A stretch of 64,000 bases of DNA from Symbiodinium natans (Eukaryota > Sar > Dinophyceae > Suessiales > Symbiodiniaceae). Shown here piece by piece: positions 45,819 to 54,014 of the stretch. The notes under the pieces were generated by a model. It was not told the DNA's origin. It did not search any database and was given only the letters and a program-made list of their open reading frames with translations. Position 1 is the stretch's first letter. Each line of letters opens with the position of its first letter. The stretch lies in contig CAJNDS010001147.1 in assembly GCA_905221605.1 (NCBI GenBank), positions 531,512-595,511 on the forward strand. The letters run 5' to 3'. Both the position numbers and the translations under genes were made by a program.

Positions 45819-47608
45819 TGTGGGGATGCTCCTCGTATTGTACTTGGGTGGTGTCATGAACTGTAGCCAGATTGCAGCGGTCATACTGGGGTGCTATACT
45901 GCATTACAAGATGCACTCAAGATGCCATGGTGACCCTGTGAGCGTGCTTGTGATTGAGATAGATGTCGGTGCTGGTACACTGAGGTTACGTGCCACTTCA
46001 TCTTGCGGTGCGACAGACAGCTCACGAGGTAGTGAAAAGTCTGCTGCGCTTTTCCAGCAAGGTGCGGGCTTGCAACAGAGGTTTACAAGATGGGATCCCA
46101 AGAGTGTAAGTAGGCTGTGTAGGGAATGACCTTCGTCAACAGCACCCCAGGTATCCGATCATAGCTATTCCGGTGATCATGCTGACCATGCTGAGATCGG
46201 ATAATTTCATGAAACTTTATGGCAATTTTTGGGTCAATAGTGTCTGCTTTGTAGTTTATGTCAGATGACTGCAGATGACTGCAAACGCAACAAGTCCCCA
46301 ACAAAAACACACTTACCATACCAGGACCATGGAAGCCTAGTTTTAGTTTCAGAATCTGCGCGCTCGCAAAGTTGGCAAGAGAAAGAAATACGCGCGTCCG
46401 GACTTTTCATTGGTTTCTCAGGTTTCTCGGCGGACTGGCGATGTGGGTGGTCGGGTGGCGACTAAAGCCTCACTGCAGACGACCCCAGTAGCTTAATGGA
46501 TAAGGCGTTGCTGTTGAAGTCATTGCAGACTTTGCACAAGCAAATTATGGTAGTTGGAGTCCACCCTCGGTAAACTCTCTGGGCCTCGGGAGCTTTCAGC
46601 TCCGCTGCAAAAGCAATTGAGGCCCAAACCAACAAACATAAATTCCTTAAGTACTCAGGTCGCAAAGCAAAGTGTTTCCTCTCTAGCAGCTAGCGCAAAG
46701 CTCCAAAACAGGTGCTGAGGGAAAGCGTGTTTTCACAACACAAGAGCAGCACCAACAGCATGGGCAGGACGCCAAGGATTTGAATTGTGGCGGCCTCACA
46801 TGGAGCTGTGAAGAAATGGGTCCATGTATGGGTAAAATAGAGGGTTTTCCGCAAGAAGGCATCGCACGGCAGGCAGTTCGTGCAATACAATGCATACTGT
46901 AGTACTCATATGCATTTAGCTGCGACTCTCACCAAGCACAAAAATGTGTAATTTGGATTCCGAGCAGTCTGAAATCATGAAGACTTTCCACGTGCAAGTC
47001 TGGGACTCAGGTCGAACTCCGCTTCATCTTGCGGCTATGGGGGCTGACCAGGACATAGTCCAGACCCTGGTGAGCAACGACTGCAACAAGGCAAGCATGT
47101 AGGATGGACGTGTCCAGATTGATATTGTGTGTGTGTGTGTTTGTGTTGGTGTGGGTGTGGGTGTGGGTCTGGGTGTGGGTGTGGTTGTGGGTGTGGGTGT
47201 GGGGGTGGGGGTGGGGGTGGGGGTGGGGGTGGGTGGGGGGTGGTGTGCGTGAGTGCGTGGGTGTGCGTTGCAGCGGTTGGGTGTGGCGTGCGCGAGGGGG
47301 GATGGGTGAGCGCGTGGGGGTGAAGGGTGAGTGAGTGGTGGGAGTGTGAGTGGGTGCGTGGTGGTGAGGGTGCGTGGTGGCGTGCAGTTGGTGAGTGGGT
47401 GAGTGAGGAGTGGGTGGTGAGAGTGGTGGGTGCATGAGTGGGTGAGTGGGTGGTGTGAGTGAGTGAGTGAGTGCGTGAGTGCGTGCGTGGGTGCGTGGGT
47501 GTGCATGCGTGAGTGGTGGTGGGGGGTGGGTGGGTGGGTGGGTGGGGTGGGGGGGGTGTGGGGGTGGTGTGTGTGTGTGTGTGTGTGTGGTGTGGTGTGT
47601 GTGTGTGT

Positions 47609-47670
<62 letters not shown>

Positions 47671-47673
47671 GTG

Positions 47674-47713
<40 letters not shown>

Positions 47714-48483
47714 TGTGGTGTGTTTGTGGGTGGGTGAGTGTGGTTGGTGGGTGTGTGCGTGTTTGTGGTGATTGTGCGGGAGTGCGTGAGGTGGCGTGAG
47801 GGTGAAGTGGGGGTGAGTGCGGTGTGAGTGAGGGTGAGTGCGGTGTGCGTGCGTGCGTGAGGGATGGTGGGCGCGGTGCGTGGTGAGTTGTGGGGGTGGT
47901 TGAGTGAGGTTTTTGAGTGATGCGGAGAGTGAGGAGGGTGGTGAGGGTGATTGCGGGTGCGGAGGGTGCGTGCGGGTGTGGGTGCGGGTGGGTGATAGAG
48001 CGAGAGCGCGAGGAATAGCGAGGCGCGATGTGCGACGTGCGTGCGGGGATGCGAGAGGGTTCGTGAGCGGGTGTTAGTGCGGGGAGTGAAGTGTGAGGGT
48101 GAGGGTGCGCGGGTGCGGGTAGGTGGGTGACGGGTGTGGGTGCGGGACGGGTGGTGCGCGGGTGAAGTGACGAGGGTGGTGTGCGGGTGGTTGTGCGGGG
48201 TGAGGTGTGAGTGTGCGGGTGCGGGTGGGTGCGGGTGCGAGGGAGTGAGTGAGTGCGGTGCGTGTGTGTGAGTGATTGGTGAGTGTGTGCGTGTGCGTGC
48301 GTTTGTGGCGTTTGTGAGCGTTTGTGCGCGTTGTGGGTTTGTTTTGTGAGCGTTTGTGAGCGTTTTGTGAGTTTGTGCGCGTTTGTGGGTTGAGTTGTGG
48401 CGTGTGGGTGTGTGCGTGTGGTGTGAGTGTGTGCGGGGGCTGTGGGTGTGAGTGGGCGTGCGCGTGCATAGGTAGGTGTGGTG

Positions 48484-48516
<33 letters not shown>

Positions 48517-48748
48517 TGTGTGTGTGGGTGGTGTGTGTGTGTGTGTGTCTGTGTATGTGTCTGTGTGGGTGTGTGTGTGTCTGTGTGTGTGGTGTGTGTG
48601 TGTTTGTCTCTGTATGGTTGTGTCTGTTGTGTGTGTGTCTGTCTGTGTGTGTGTGTGTGTGTGTGTTGTGTGTATGTGGTGTGTGTGTGGGCGTGTGTGG
48701 GGCTGTGTGGGGTGGTGTGTGTTGGCGTCTCTGTGTGTGTGTGTGTGT

Positions 48749-48799
<51 letters not shown>

Positions 48800-51700
48800 T
48801 GGGTGTGGGTGTGGGTGTGGGTGTGGGTGTGCGTGTGCGTGTGCGTGTGCGTGCGCGTGAAGGTTTAAGTTTTTGAAGACTTGAAGACACGGAGTCCTGC
48901 TCACATCCGGCCGTCAGTTTTCTTGGCTTTTGTTCACGAGCACTGTTTTCATTTGATGAGGAGGCTAGGGATCGCAGAGGCCATCGCACGGGCCTTGGAG
49001 ATTCAGGAACAAGCTTTGCTTTGCAGCAGTTGGGCTCCCTGAAGACATGGTAAGGATTCAGAAGATAAGTCCTACAAAGTCCGTGGCTGAGGCGCGGAAA
49101 AGTTGTTGACTCAGGTCCGCTTCATTTGGCAGCACTGCGGGGCAACATCGACGTGCTGACGTGTCTGCTCGAAAGTGGGTGCAAGCAGGCTGTGGCACCG
49201 ACCCCAAATCAACATGATAAGCCGAAACGTCGTCCAGTGTGCTGCGAGCGCTCCGGCCCTTGAATTTAAGTGGCTGCAGGATGTGACAGACGATGGCGGC
49301 ATGGGTCTGGGTTGAGATGCGCCAGAGTGTGGAGCTGTCTCACGGGAGTTCAGGAGTTAGATGATTGGCTAAGGTAGAACACCACTTCATTTGGCAGCTA
49401 TCAAGGGCCACCATGATGTGGTTATACGCCTCCTTGGTTCCCGGTGCATACAGGCAGGTTGGTCTGAGGGGCACACTTGGCAGTGTTGGAGGGCGTGCGT
49501 TCTTTCCTGTTTGTCTCGCTGCTGCAGGAAGCAACCGACACGCGGGGCGTGGGGCTTTGCTCAACCGGGAATTGGCAACAGACTGGGGAACGTGCAGCCA
49601 GAGGTGTTGGTTCGGGGACAGGTTACGTTACGTGCCGACCAAGGTAGAACTCCTCTTCATGTGGCAGTAGCAAATGGCTGCCTAGCGGTGGTGAAACTCC
49701 TGCTGAACGAGAACAGCAACAAGGCAAGTGCATCCAGTTGGGTTTGAAAGGACCAGCGTTTCAATAGCTTTTGTCAATAGCTTTTGTGAGATCCTGAACT
49801 GACTTGAAGCAGACATCAATTCTCGCACCTGCAGGAGGCCAGATGCAGGGATGGCACGGGCCTCGCTCTGGGAAGGGTGTCATAGCCTCGATGTATGAGC
49901 CGAGTCTTACTTGAAATTCTCGATTGGCGCTCACAGGAAAAGTGCGGTCTTAGGGTTTCGGGTTTAGGATTGTGTGGTTGGTGCTGGTTGTTCATCAGGC
50001 GCTGGCAACGATTCGACTGGGTTCAATGCTTGATCCCATTCGGGGGGGGATTGGCAGGGCTCAGAACAGCCGAGGCAAAACACCACTCCATTGGGCAGCC
50101 TCGACGGTCCAAACGCTGCACCAAATTCCAAAGTTGCCCCTGCTGCGAGTCTAGACTTCCAGTCCACAAGGACATAGTCAAACACTTGCTGGAGAACAAA
50201 TGCGACAAGGCAGGGCGCGCGGTGGGTTGAGATTTTTGCAACACCAGTCCAGAAGGGCAGAGCTATGCCCCGAATACAAGCACTGTTTTTTTGAAAGACG
50301 CTACAAGTTGCACTACCAAGCAGACCCTTTACTTCGGATAGCTGTAGCGGATCATAATCAATCCCACGTGTGCCTGAGTATCTCATCTGTTGTTTCTTTG
50401 CTCTCAGCTGTTGTTTCTGTCCTTTGTTCACTTGGCGTATGCATGCTCTTGCAGGAAGCCGCTGACAGGAAAGGCGCGGGCCTTTGTCACGAGCAACAGT
50501 ATGTCAGTATGTATTGTGTTTGGGTTGCGGAGAAAAGATGGTGTAGGTAGTTGTACCTCAGCAGTTGGACGTGCTTCAACTACTGTCGCTTATCTAGGTG
50601 TAAATTCTGTCGGGAGCGCTGTGGCCCCTTCAGTATTGTCGAATACTCCGATGGAGTTTTGACGTGTTTAATCTAGGCCACATCGGCGGACTGCAATCCC
50701 TTATGTGCATGGCAATCTGAGATGTGTGAGCCTCTAGTTGCCTCGGGTTCGGCTTGTGCAACCGGGGGGACCTCGTAAGTGCATGTGATTTTTTCATATT
50801 TCTCAAACGTGCACATGGTTTTTTGTCGTAACGTGGTGGGCTCGTGATGTGGTGATGTGGTGATGTGGTGTGCTATACCCTAAATCCAAAAAACAAGATA
50901 CCTTAAACCCCCCAAACCCTAGAAGGAGATGCAGGTGTGGCAGGCCCGATACAACAAATGAGAGACCCTAAGCCCCAAAAAGGAACCGGCGGCGCACAAG
51001 TGGTTTCATGCTCTCTTTCAGCACGAGACGGAGATGTAGCTTGTGCATACATCAAGCGCCCTTAAACTGCACATGTACGTGGCACAAGGGTGTTATTACG
51101 TAGCCATCTTGTGATATTGACCAGCGCACGACGCGTCAAGTGCCTGCGAAACTCCATTCAGAATCTTGTACAGTGCTCTCCTCGCTATGTCGCGCCTGTC
51201 ATGGGCTATTCGGGTCTTTCAAGTGCTCCTATGACGAGAAACCAGAAGCCCAATCTGCACCAAGGCAAACTTCCGTCAGAATGGGAGAAGAGTTCCAAGC
51301 CAGTGCTCCAAGGGGTCGGAATGTGATCTTCATTGAGAGACAAACCGTAAACCCCAGTCACCGGTCCCGTCCTGAGTTTCAATGACCTCGTGAGTATATA
51401 CAAGGACGCCCCGCCAACCATTTAGGGGATTGTTGTTTCAGAGTCGCCTATTCAGAGCGATGAAGATTCATATGCAATTTGGTGTTATAATCTGGATACC
51501 TGGTGATGAACTTTCTCAAGTGTTTTTGCTTAAAAACAACACAAAGACACGTGCAAACTGAGGCCGGACTCCACTTCATCTGGCAGCGCACGCTAATCAC
51601 CTGGATGTGGTCAAGCTCCTGGTGAAGTACGGAAGTGACAAGGCATGGCATTCATCATACCAAATCATACCAGTACTGATGATAAAGGGCGGTGCTTAAA

Positions 51701-52458
51701 TGCAAGCAAAAGAGGGCAGACGCACCGGGCATGTAAGGTTTTCGTGAAGAATCAGGAATATCGGAAAGTGTTCGCATGGCGCCCACTGCATTGCGTTTCT
51801 GTGGGCTCGATCATTAGCATTTGCAGCGGGCCTTCCTGAGCCATGTTCCATATGGTCGAGTGTTATGCTTGCACAGGAGACCGTTTCATCATCAACTCGC
51901 CTGCCAGATGCGAACTTAACTACAGATTGACTTCGTGGGATATACAAAAAGATACAAGATTATGAAAGTGTTTGTATTTCAGTGCTTTGCAGGGTGTGGC
52001 TGACAGACAAGGCATGGGACCCTGGTTGTGGAAGCCATGCTTGAGCAGCTGTGCCTAGAGGGGCAGATCATGCTTTGACAGCTGCACGCACAAGTTTCGG
52101 AGCAATCAGCGGCTTCGACAGACAAGATCCCACAGTACTACTTTTTCATCACTGAGATTGGGATGACATGGTGTTTCTTGAGCATTGACAGGTAGCAATG
52201 CAGTTGAGCACTGCATGACTTGGCCGCTAAGGCAGAAACTGCAACGACACACCAAACTTGTGGGATGCTTTCCCTGCAAGGTAACACGCCACTACACCAT
52301 GCAGCAATGGGGGGCGGCCAGCAAGAAGTGTACAAATTCCTGCTCACTGAAAGATGCCGGCAGGACCTTGTGGGACTTCAATTAGGGCGGGCCCTTGCAG
52401 CTTCTTTTGCAGATGCCTATTACCTGAGACAAGTGCCCGCAGGAGAAGAACAACGAGG
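31195..52458 (+). CDS. Ankyrin-repeat protein, about 42 exons, 21 modules
   Basis: Each 33-residue ankyrin repeat is split in two. Exon A (usually 80 nt) enters with the last two bases of a Gly codon and encodes xTPLHLAAxxGHxxVVxxLL..CNK. Microexon B (usually 19 nt) encodes EAxDxD plus the first base of that Gly codon. 80+19=99 nt, exactly one repeat, and all joins keep frame. A/B pairs: 31195-31286/31551-31581; 32033-32112/32193-32211; 32294-32373/33204-33222(?); 34815-34894/35254-35272; 35640-35710/36732-36750; 36944-37023/37295-37313; 37475-37554/37621-37639; 37805-37884/37942-37960; 39962-40038/40115-40133; 40347-40423/40496-40514; 40647-40726/40828-40846; 40912-40991/44355-44373; 44573-44652/44702-44720; 45985-46061/46745-46763(?); 47011-47090/48961-48979; 49115-49188/49280-49298; 49374-49453/49528-49546; 49644-49723/49835-49853; 50075-50209/50455-50473; 51563-51642/51993-52011; 52281-52363/52443-52458. 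Most introns start GC and nearly all end AG. Ankyrin repeats bind proteins; partner, start and end are unknown. It could be more than one gene. Confidence 0.75.
31551..31581 (+). CDS. Ankyrin module 0, exon B
   Basis: CAG acceptor, AADLEARNED plus the first Gly base, then a GC donor. If unspliced, the frame would run straight into the CTG repeat. Confidence 0.6.
31613..31675 (+). repeat. CTG trinucleotide repeat
   Basis: (CTG)n with two TTG interruptions, about 21 units, starting some 30 bp after an ankyrin microexon. Confidence 0.95.
32033..32112 (+). CDS. Ankyrin module 1, exon A
   Basis: GETPMHWAAYTGF...LIEKHANM, 80 nt, GT donor. B exon 32193-32211 (DSEDNLG, 19 nt, GC donor). Confidence 0.8.
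32294..32373 (+). CDS. Ankyrin module 2, exon A
   Basis: GERPLHKAARKDHDEV...LLEVKAKQ, 80 nt, GC donor. The only 19-nt candidate B exon before module 3 is 33204-33222 (MWKATEG, CAG acceptor, GT donor), which is weak. Confidence 0.75.
32374..33800. other. Intron between ankyrin modules 2 and 3 (first part)
   Basis: Apart from the weak candidate microexon, nothing recognised. The end merges into a LINE remnant. Confidence 0.4.
33830..34680 (+). mobile_element. LINE remnant with restriction-like endonuclease C-terminus
   Basis: 34276-34600 encodes MDCHGDHALACPCGGDRIK, RHNRLRTALAASAIAAGLSP, GRWPTDVFVFVARWG and APFDLAVTSGLRGG. CxC..H near the start, RHN and the (R)PxDV...D..V spacing match the C-terminal zinc-knuckle plus PD-(D/E)xK-like endonuclease region of R2/R4/Dong-type LINEs. 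The upstream frame 33961-34254 (VEREVLLAAAPDEASRAHLR) is probably the preceding part, shifted in frame. It is a broken insertion inside an ankyrin intron and a different LINE class from the 16-23 kb element. Confidence 0.6.
34815..34894 (+). CDS. Ankyrin module 3, exon A
   Basis: GQTPLHLAALCGSPQVVQ...GNDAGQ, 80 nt, GT donor. B exon 35254-35272 (GMLDENG, 19 nt, GT donor). Confidence 0.8.
35640..35710 (+). CDS. Ankyrin module 4, exon A
   Basis: GDAPIHLAAARGRAAIVQFL then IAHK. Read as 71 nt with donor AAG/GCGTCG. An 80-nt reading to 35719 would need a GG donor. B exon 36732-36750 (EDPDRHG, GT donor). Confidence 0.7.
36944..37023 (+). CDS. Ankyrin module 5, exon A
   Basis: GRTPLHIASMKGHRKLAK...LHERCNK, 80 nt, donor AAG/GCAGGG. 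B exon 37295-37313 (EVTDGEG, GT donor). Confidence 0.85.
37475..37554 (+). CDS. Ankyrin module 6, exon A
   Basis: GLRPIHAAARCGHQDVLEEL...CNK, 80 nt, donor AAG/GCAGGG. B exon 37621-37639 (EAKTETG, GC donor), only 66 nt downstream. Confidence 0.85.
37805..37884 (+). CDS. Ankyrin module 7, exon A
   Basis: DETAFHIAARYGQAEVVKFL...CSK, 80 nt. It enters with AT, so Gly becomes Asp at the join. GC donor. B exon 37942-37960 (DVHNYDG, GC donor). Confidence 0.8.
38470..38712. repeat. TAGGCCTA palindrome array, first block
   Basis: Imperfect 16-18 bp words built on GTAGGCCTACGGGTAGGCC and its complement, so nearly every unit is self-complementary. Lies in the 2-kb intron before ankyrin module 8. Confidence 0.85.
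38852..39255. repeat. TAGGCCTA palindrome array, second block
   Basis: Same word family, resuming after 140 bp of ordinary sequence. ACCGGTAGCCTACCCGTAGG is a frequent form. Confidence 0.85.
39962..40038 (+). CDS. Ankyrin module 8, exon A
   Basis: GLQPIHVAAKYGHKEVVLLL...THE, 77 nt, GC donor. B exon 40115-40133 (ANKTKNG, GC donor). Confidence 0.8.
40347..40423 (+). CDS. Ankyrin module 9, exon A
   Basis: GQSHLHIAALYGKLDVVSL...FNK, 77 nt, GC donor. B exon 40496-40514 (DITDSDG, GC donor). Confidence 0.8.
40647..40726 (+). CDS. Ankyrin module 10, exon A
   Basis: GRTPLHLAALEGRLDVVTEL...CAV, 80 nt, GT donor. B exon 40828-40846 (DVADRYG, GC donor). Confidence 0.85.
40912..40991 (+). CDS. Ankyrin module 11, exon A
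   Basis: GQQPLHLGIVEGHCKVVEKL...CSK, 80 nt, donor AAG/GCAGGG. Its B exon, 44355-44373 (DSKDSEG), lies 3.36 kb away. Confidence 0.8.
40992..42265. other. Intron after ankyrin module 11 (first part), nothing recognised
   Basis: No domains or strong repeats seen. Confidence 0.4.
42270..42390. repeat. Short dispersed repeat copy 1 (CCCGGTCACTCACTCACTTG)
   Basis: Words CCCGGTCACTCACTCACTTG, GAGGCTCCGTCGAGGTCCTG and CGGCTGACCCAGCAAAAA. Related copies at 43362-43480 and 43495-43605, each ending in an A-rich tail. Confidence 0.6.
42600..43089 (-). mobile_element. LINE ORF2 remnant, minus strand
   Basis: Minus-strand frame 43089-42817 carries CWQGAIKHGKGAKCVRCDQD then THVLWEC, matching WQGALVCSQNSAVKVCPRCH and EHVLLDC of the 16-23 kb LINE. 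After a frameshift, PSLWTRGLAGKQPRPDMHQV matches SLWTRALPPKPDWQV. So this is a decayed copy of a related LINE in reverse orientation within the ankyrin intron. Confidence 0.65.
43362..43605. repeat. Short dispersed repeat copies 2 and 3
   Basis: Two tandem, diverged copies of the 42270-42390 repeat. The second ends GCTGACCCAGCAAAAAAAGG. Confidence 0.55.
44355..44373 (+). CDS. Ankyrin module 11, microexon B
   Basis: TTGCAG acceptor, DSKDSE plus first Gly base, donor GCATGG. It is shown separately because the preceding intron is 3.36 kb, unusually long for this array. Confidence 0.7.
44573..44652 (+). CDS. Ankyrin module 12, exon A
   Basis: GQTPLHLAAWGGRHNIVELL...CQE, 80 nt, GC donor. B exon 44702-44720 (EAVDNYG, GC donor) has TG where an AG acceptor is expected. 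Confidence 0.8.
45742..45811. repeat. TG dinucleotide repeat
   Basis: (TG)n, about 35 units, in an ankyrin-gene intron. Confidence 0.97.
45985..46061 (+). CDS. Ankyrin module 13, exon A
   Basis: GYVPLHLAVRQTAHEVVKSL...SSK, 77 nt, GT donor. The best B exon candidate is 46745-46763 (SSTNSMG, AAG acceptor, GC donor), which is uncertain. Confidence 0.7.
46481..46572 (+). tRNA. tRNA-like sequence, Arg-type body, probably a pseudogene or SINE source
   Basis: AGCTTAATGGATAAGGCG matches the D-arm/A-box of tRNA-Arg-like genes. TTGCT (46508-46512) pairs with AGCAA (46539-46543), enclosing a 26-nt loop that would need an intron. GGTAG-TTGGAGT-CCACC is a T-arm-like hairpin with one mismatch. The acceptor strands pair poorly (about 4 of 7), so a functional tRNA is doubtful. 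Confidence 0.35.
47011..47090 (+). CDS. Ankyrin module 14, exon A
   Basis: GRTPLHLAAMGADQDIVQTL...CNK, 80 nt, GC donor. B exon 48961-48979 (EARDRRG, GC donor) lies beyond the GT-rich block. Confidence 0.85.
47126..48865. repeat. 1.7-kb GT/GTG-rich strand-asymmetric block
   Basis: Pure (GT)n stretches joined by degenerate GTGGGTGGGTG, GTGAGTGAG and GTGCGTGCG words. The plus strand is almost wholly G and T. Long Thr/His/Pro-rich minus-strand and Val/Cys-rich plus-strand frames are by-products. It lies in one ankyrin intron. Confidence 0.95.
48961..48979 (+). CDS. Ankyrin module 14, microexon B
   Basis: GAG acceptor, EARDRR plus first Gly base, donor GCCATC. It follows directly on the GT-rich intron block. 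Confidence 0.7.
49115..49188 (+). CDS. Ankyrin module 15, exon A
   Basis: GPLHLAALRGNIDVLTCLL...CKQ, 74 nt. Two codons (xT) before PLHLAA are missing, in frame. GC donor. B exon 49280-49298 (DVTDDGG, GC donor). Confidence 0.8.
49374..49453 (+). CDS. Ankyrin module 16, exon A
   Basis: GRTPLHLAAIKGHHDVVIRL...CIQ, 80 nt, GC donor. B exon 49528-49546 (EATDTRG, GC donor). Confidence 0.88.
49644..49723 (+). CDS. Ankyrin module 17, exon A
   Basis: GRTPLHVAVANGCLAVVKLL...SNK, 80 nt, donor AAG/GCAAGT. B exon 49835-49853 (EARCRDG, GC donor). Confidence 0.88.
50075..50209 (+). CDS. Ankyrin module 18, exon A with 55-nt insertion
   Basis: GKTPLHWAAST at the start and VHKDIVKHLLENKCDK at the end are separated by 55 nt containing an in-frame TAG. 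GTCCA occurs at both ends of the insertion (50107-50111 and 50162-50166). Removing one repeat plus the insertion restores exactly 80 nt and the ankyrin frame. GC donor. B exon 50455-50473 (EAADRKG). Confidence 0.75.
50474..51562. other. Intron before ankyrin module 19
   Basis: 1.1 kb. Degenerate telomere-like CCCTAAA words at about 50876-50990. No missing module recognised. Confidence 0.4.
51563..51642 (+). CDS. Ankyrin module 19, exon A
   Basis: GRTPLHLAAHANHLDVVKLL...SDK, 80 nt, GC donor. B exon 51993-52011 (GVADRQG, GC donor). Confidence 0.85.
52281..52363 (+). CDS. Ankyrin module 20, exon A
   Basis: GNTPLHHAAMGGGQQEVYKF...CRQ, 83 nt, donor CAG/GACC (GA class). The likely B exon, 52443-52458, is 16 nt (EKNNEG, GT donor), so the pair still totals 99 nt. 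Last recognisable module. Confidence 0.75.
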
Positions 52459-54010
52459 GTCAGGTGCTCGGATGCAAAACGATTGTTTAGATCCCACATG
52501 CAGCAAGCGCAACTGCCAGGTGGTTGGAATCTTGGTTATCTAGCTAGTGTTTTCGCTAATGCACAACCATGCGTGACAGCTTCAGGGCTCGAGAATCGGA
52601 TTCTGAGGTCAATTGCCCGAACACCTTCAGAATGCGCCGACATCTCCTTCAGAGGCCAGTGATCTTCAGAAGCCAAACAAAAGATCCACAGACAAGCAGC
52701 TTCGTGGAAACATACACGTTCTCATCATCACACCTGCCAATTTGTACGTAGACCCCAGGAACAGGTGATAGCAGTCCGAGGCTGCCTCGTCGCCCTCCCG
52801 TCGGGGGCGGTTCACTCCACGATCGCCATGAGGCGCAACTGTTGAGGTCACGAGAGCTAGTGTAGCTGGCCTTTCGTTTCTATCAGCCTTAGCAGCGGGC
52901 CCGTGCAGCAGAACAATGCATGACATGATTGCTCAACGTACAACAGCCTCCTGCCTTGTCATGATTCAGAACGAGTTGCCTGCGTTGCTTCCATGTATGC
53001 TCAATTCGCAGCCCTTTCTGTCTCAACTTGTTCATGTGGTAGACAAGAGCATTTCGCAGGGAAGGAGCGAAATATATGACAAGCCCACATGTCGTAAGAT
53101 GAGTAAGTCAGGAACTGAAGAAGAGGAAGAGTCTCTGCCACCGCTTCATCGGCAGATGTAGCTGACTCCAAAGATTCCCACCGACCGCCATTGCAACTGG
53201 TTGAAGCACACAGAACTCAGTGATGATTGCACTGACATCTCAGCCCTTGCCCTAGAGAAGTGGGCTCTGAGCCCAAGAGATCGGCTGACTGGAGCAGCAG
53301 CACGAACACAAGACAAACAAAGCCTGGATCGGGACAAACTGAGAGATGCTAATGCCGGAGTTGACTAGTACAAAAGTACGCTTCAAAAGTTCTTTGTCAA
53401 GGACAGTCAGGATCTGTTCCGTCTTTCTTACAAGGAGGAAATCAGGACACGATTGTTTGGATGACTCTTTTCCAGGTGCTATGCAAGAGTCACCATGCGT
53501 TTATGCAACACGTCATCTTTCCCCGACTCTCCCGACCCTCTGGGAAGTGGTTTAAAAGACAGTCAATGCCAGCACTCGATTGTTGGGATCCCGACGCGCT
53601 TGTAGGCCCCCGGTCTCCCTTTGGAAAGTTGTCTGGGGATGTGGTATCCCTCGGCTCGAAGACCTGACAGTGATCGTGACATAAACGCACCGATGCTCTT
53701 TCTGTGTCATGTCCCAAAGCTGTGACTTTTCCCGGGTCGCGCTGACTGCCTGATAGGCCGGCTGGAGCACCAGAAGACGTACTGCTGAATTTGGGGTGGC
53801 TCCCGCTGCTGTGGCGTTGTGGAGTGTTCGTTAAAGATGGGTCGATGGTATGGATGGTGTTGTGCGTTTGATTGGGTATCGTTGGTGTGTGTGGGCTTCC
53901 TGTGCCTCCACCTCGCAGCCTGGTTTCACTCTTCAGTCAGCACTACCGAAGCGGTCAGCTTCAGGCAAGATGCTTATTTTCAAGTTCTCCTTCCATATGA
54001 AAGAAAGGTT
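52459..54010. other. No further ankyrin exon found
   Basis: A trace at 53135-53160 (ESLPPLH then RQM and a stop) might be a dead module start. Nothing else recognised. Confidence 0.4.
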
Positions 54011-54014
54011 GTTT

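Noticed and set aside
47007-48989. 660-residue minus-strand Thr/His/Pro frame
   Set aside because: Reading of a GT-rich repeat. It also overlaps an ankyrin exon and microexon on the plus strand.
53130-53160. Ankyrin module 21 (ESLPPLH)
   Set aside because: Stop codon after six residues and no helix sequence. At best a dead fragment.
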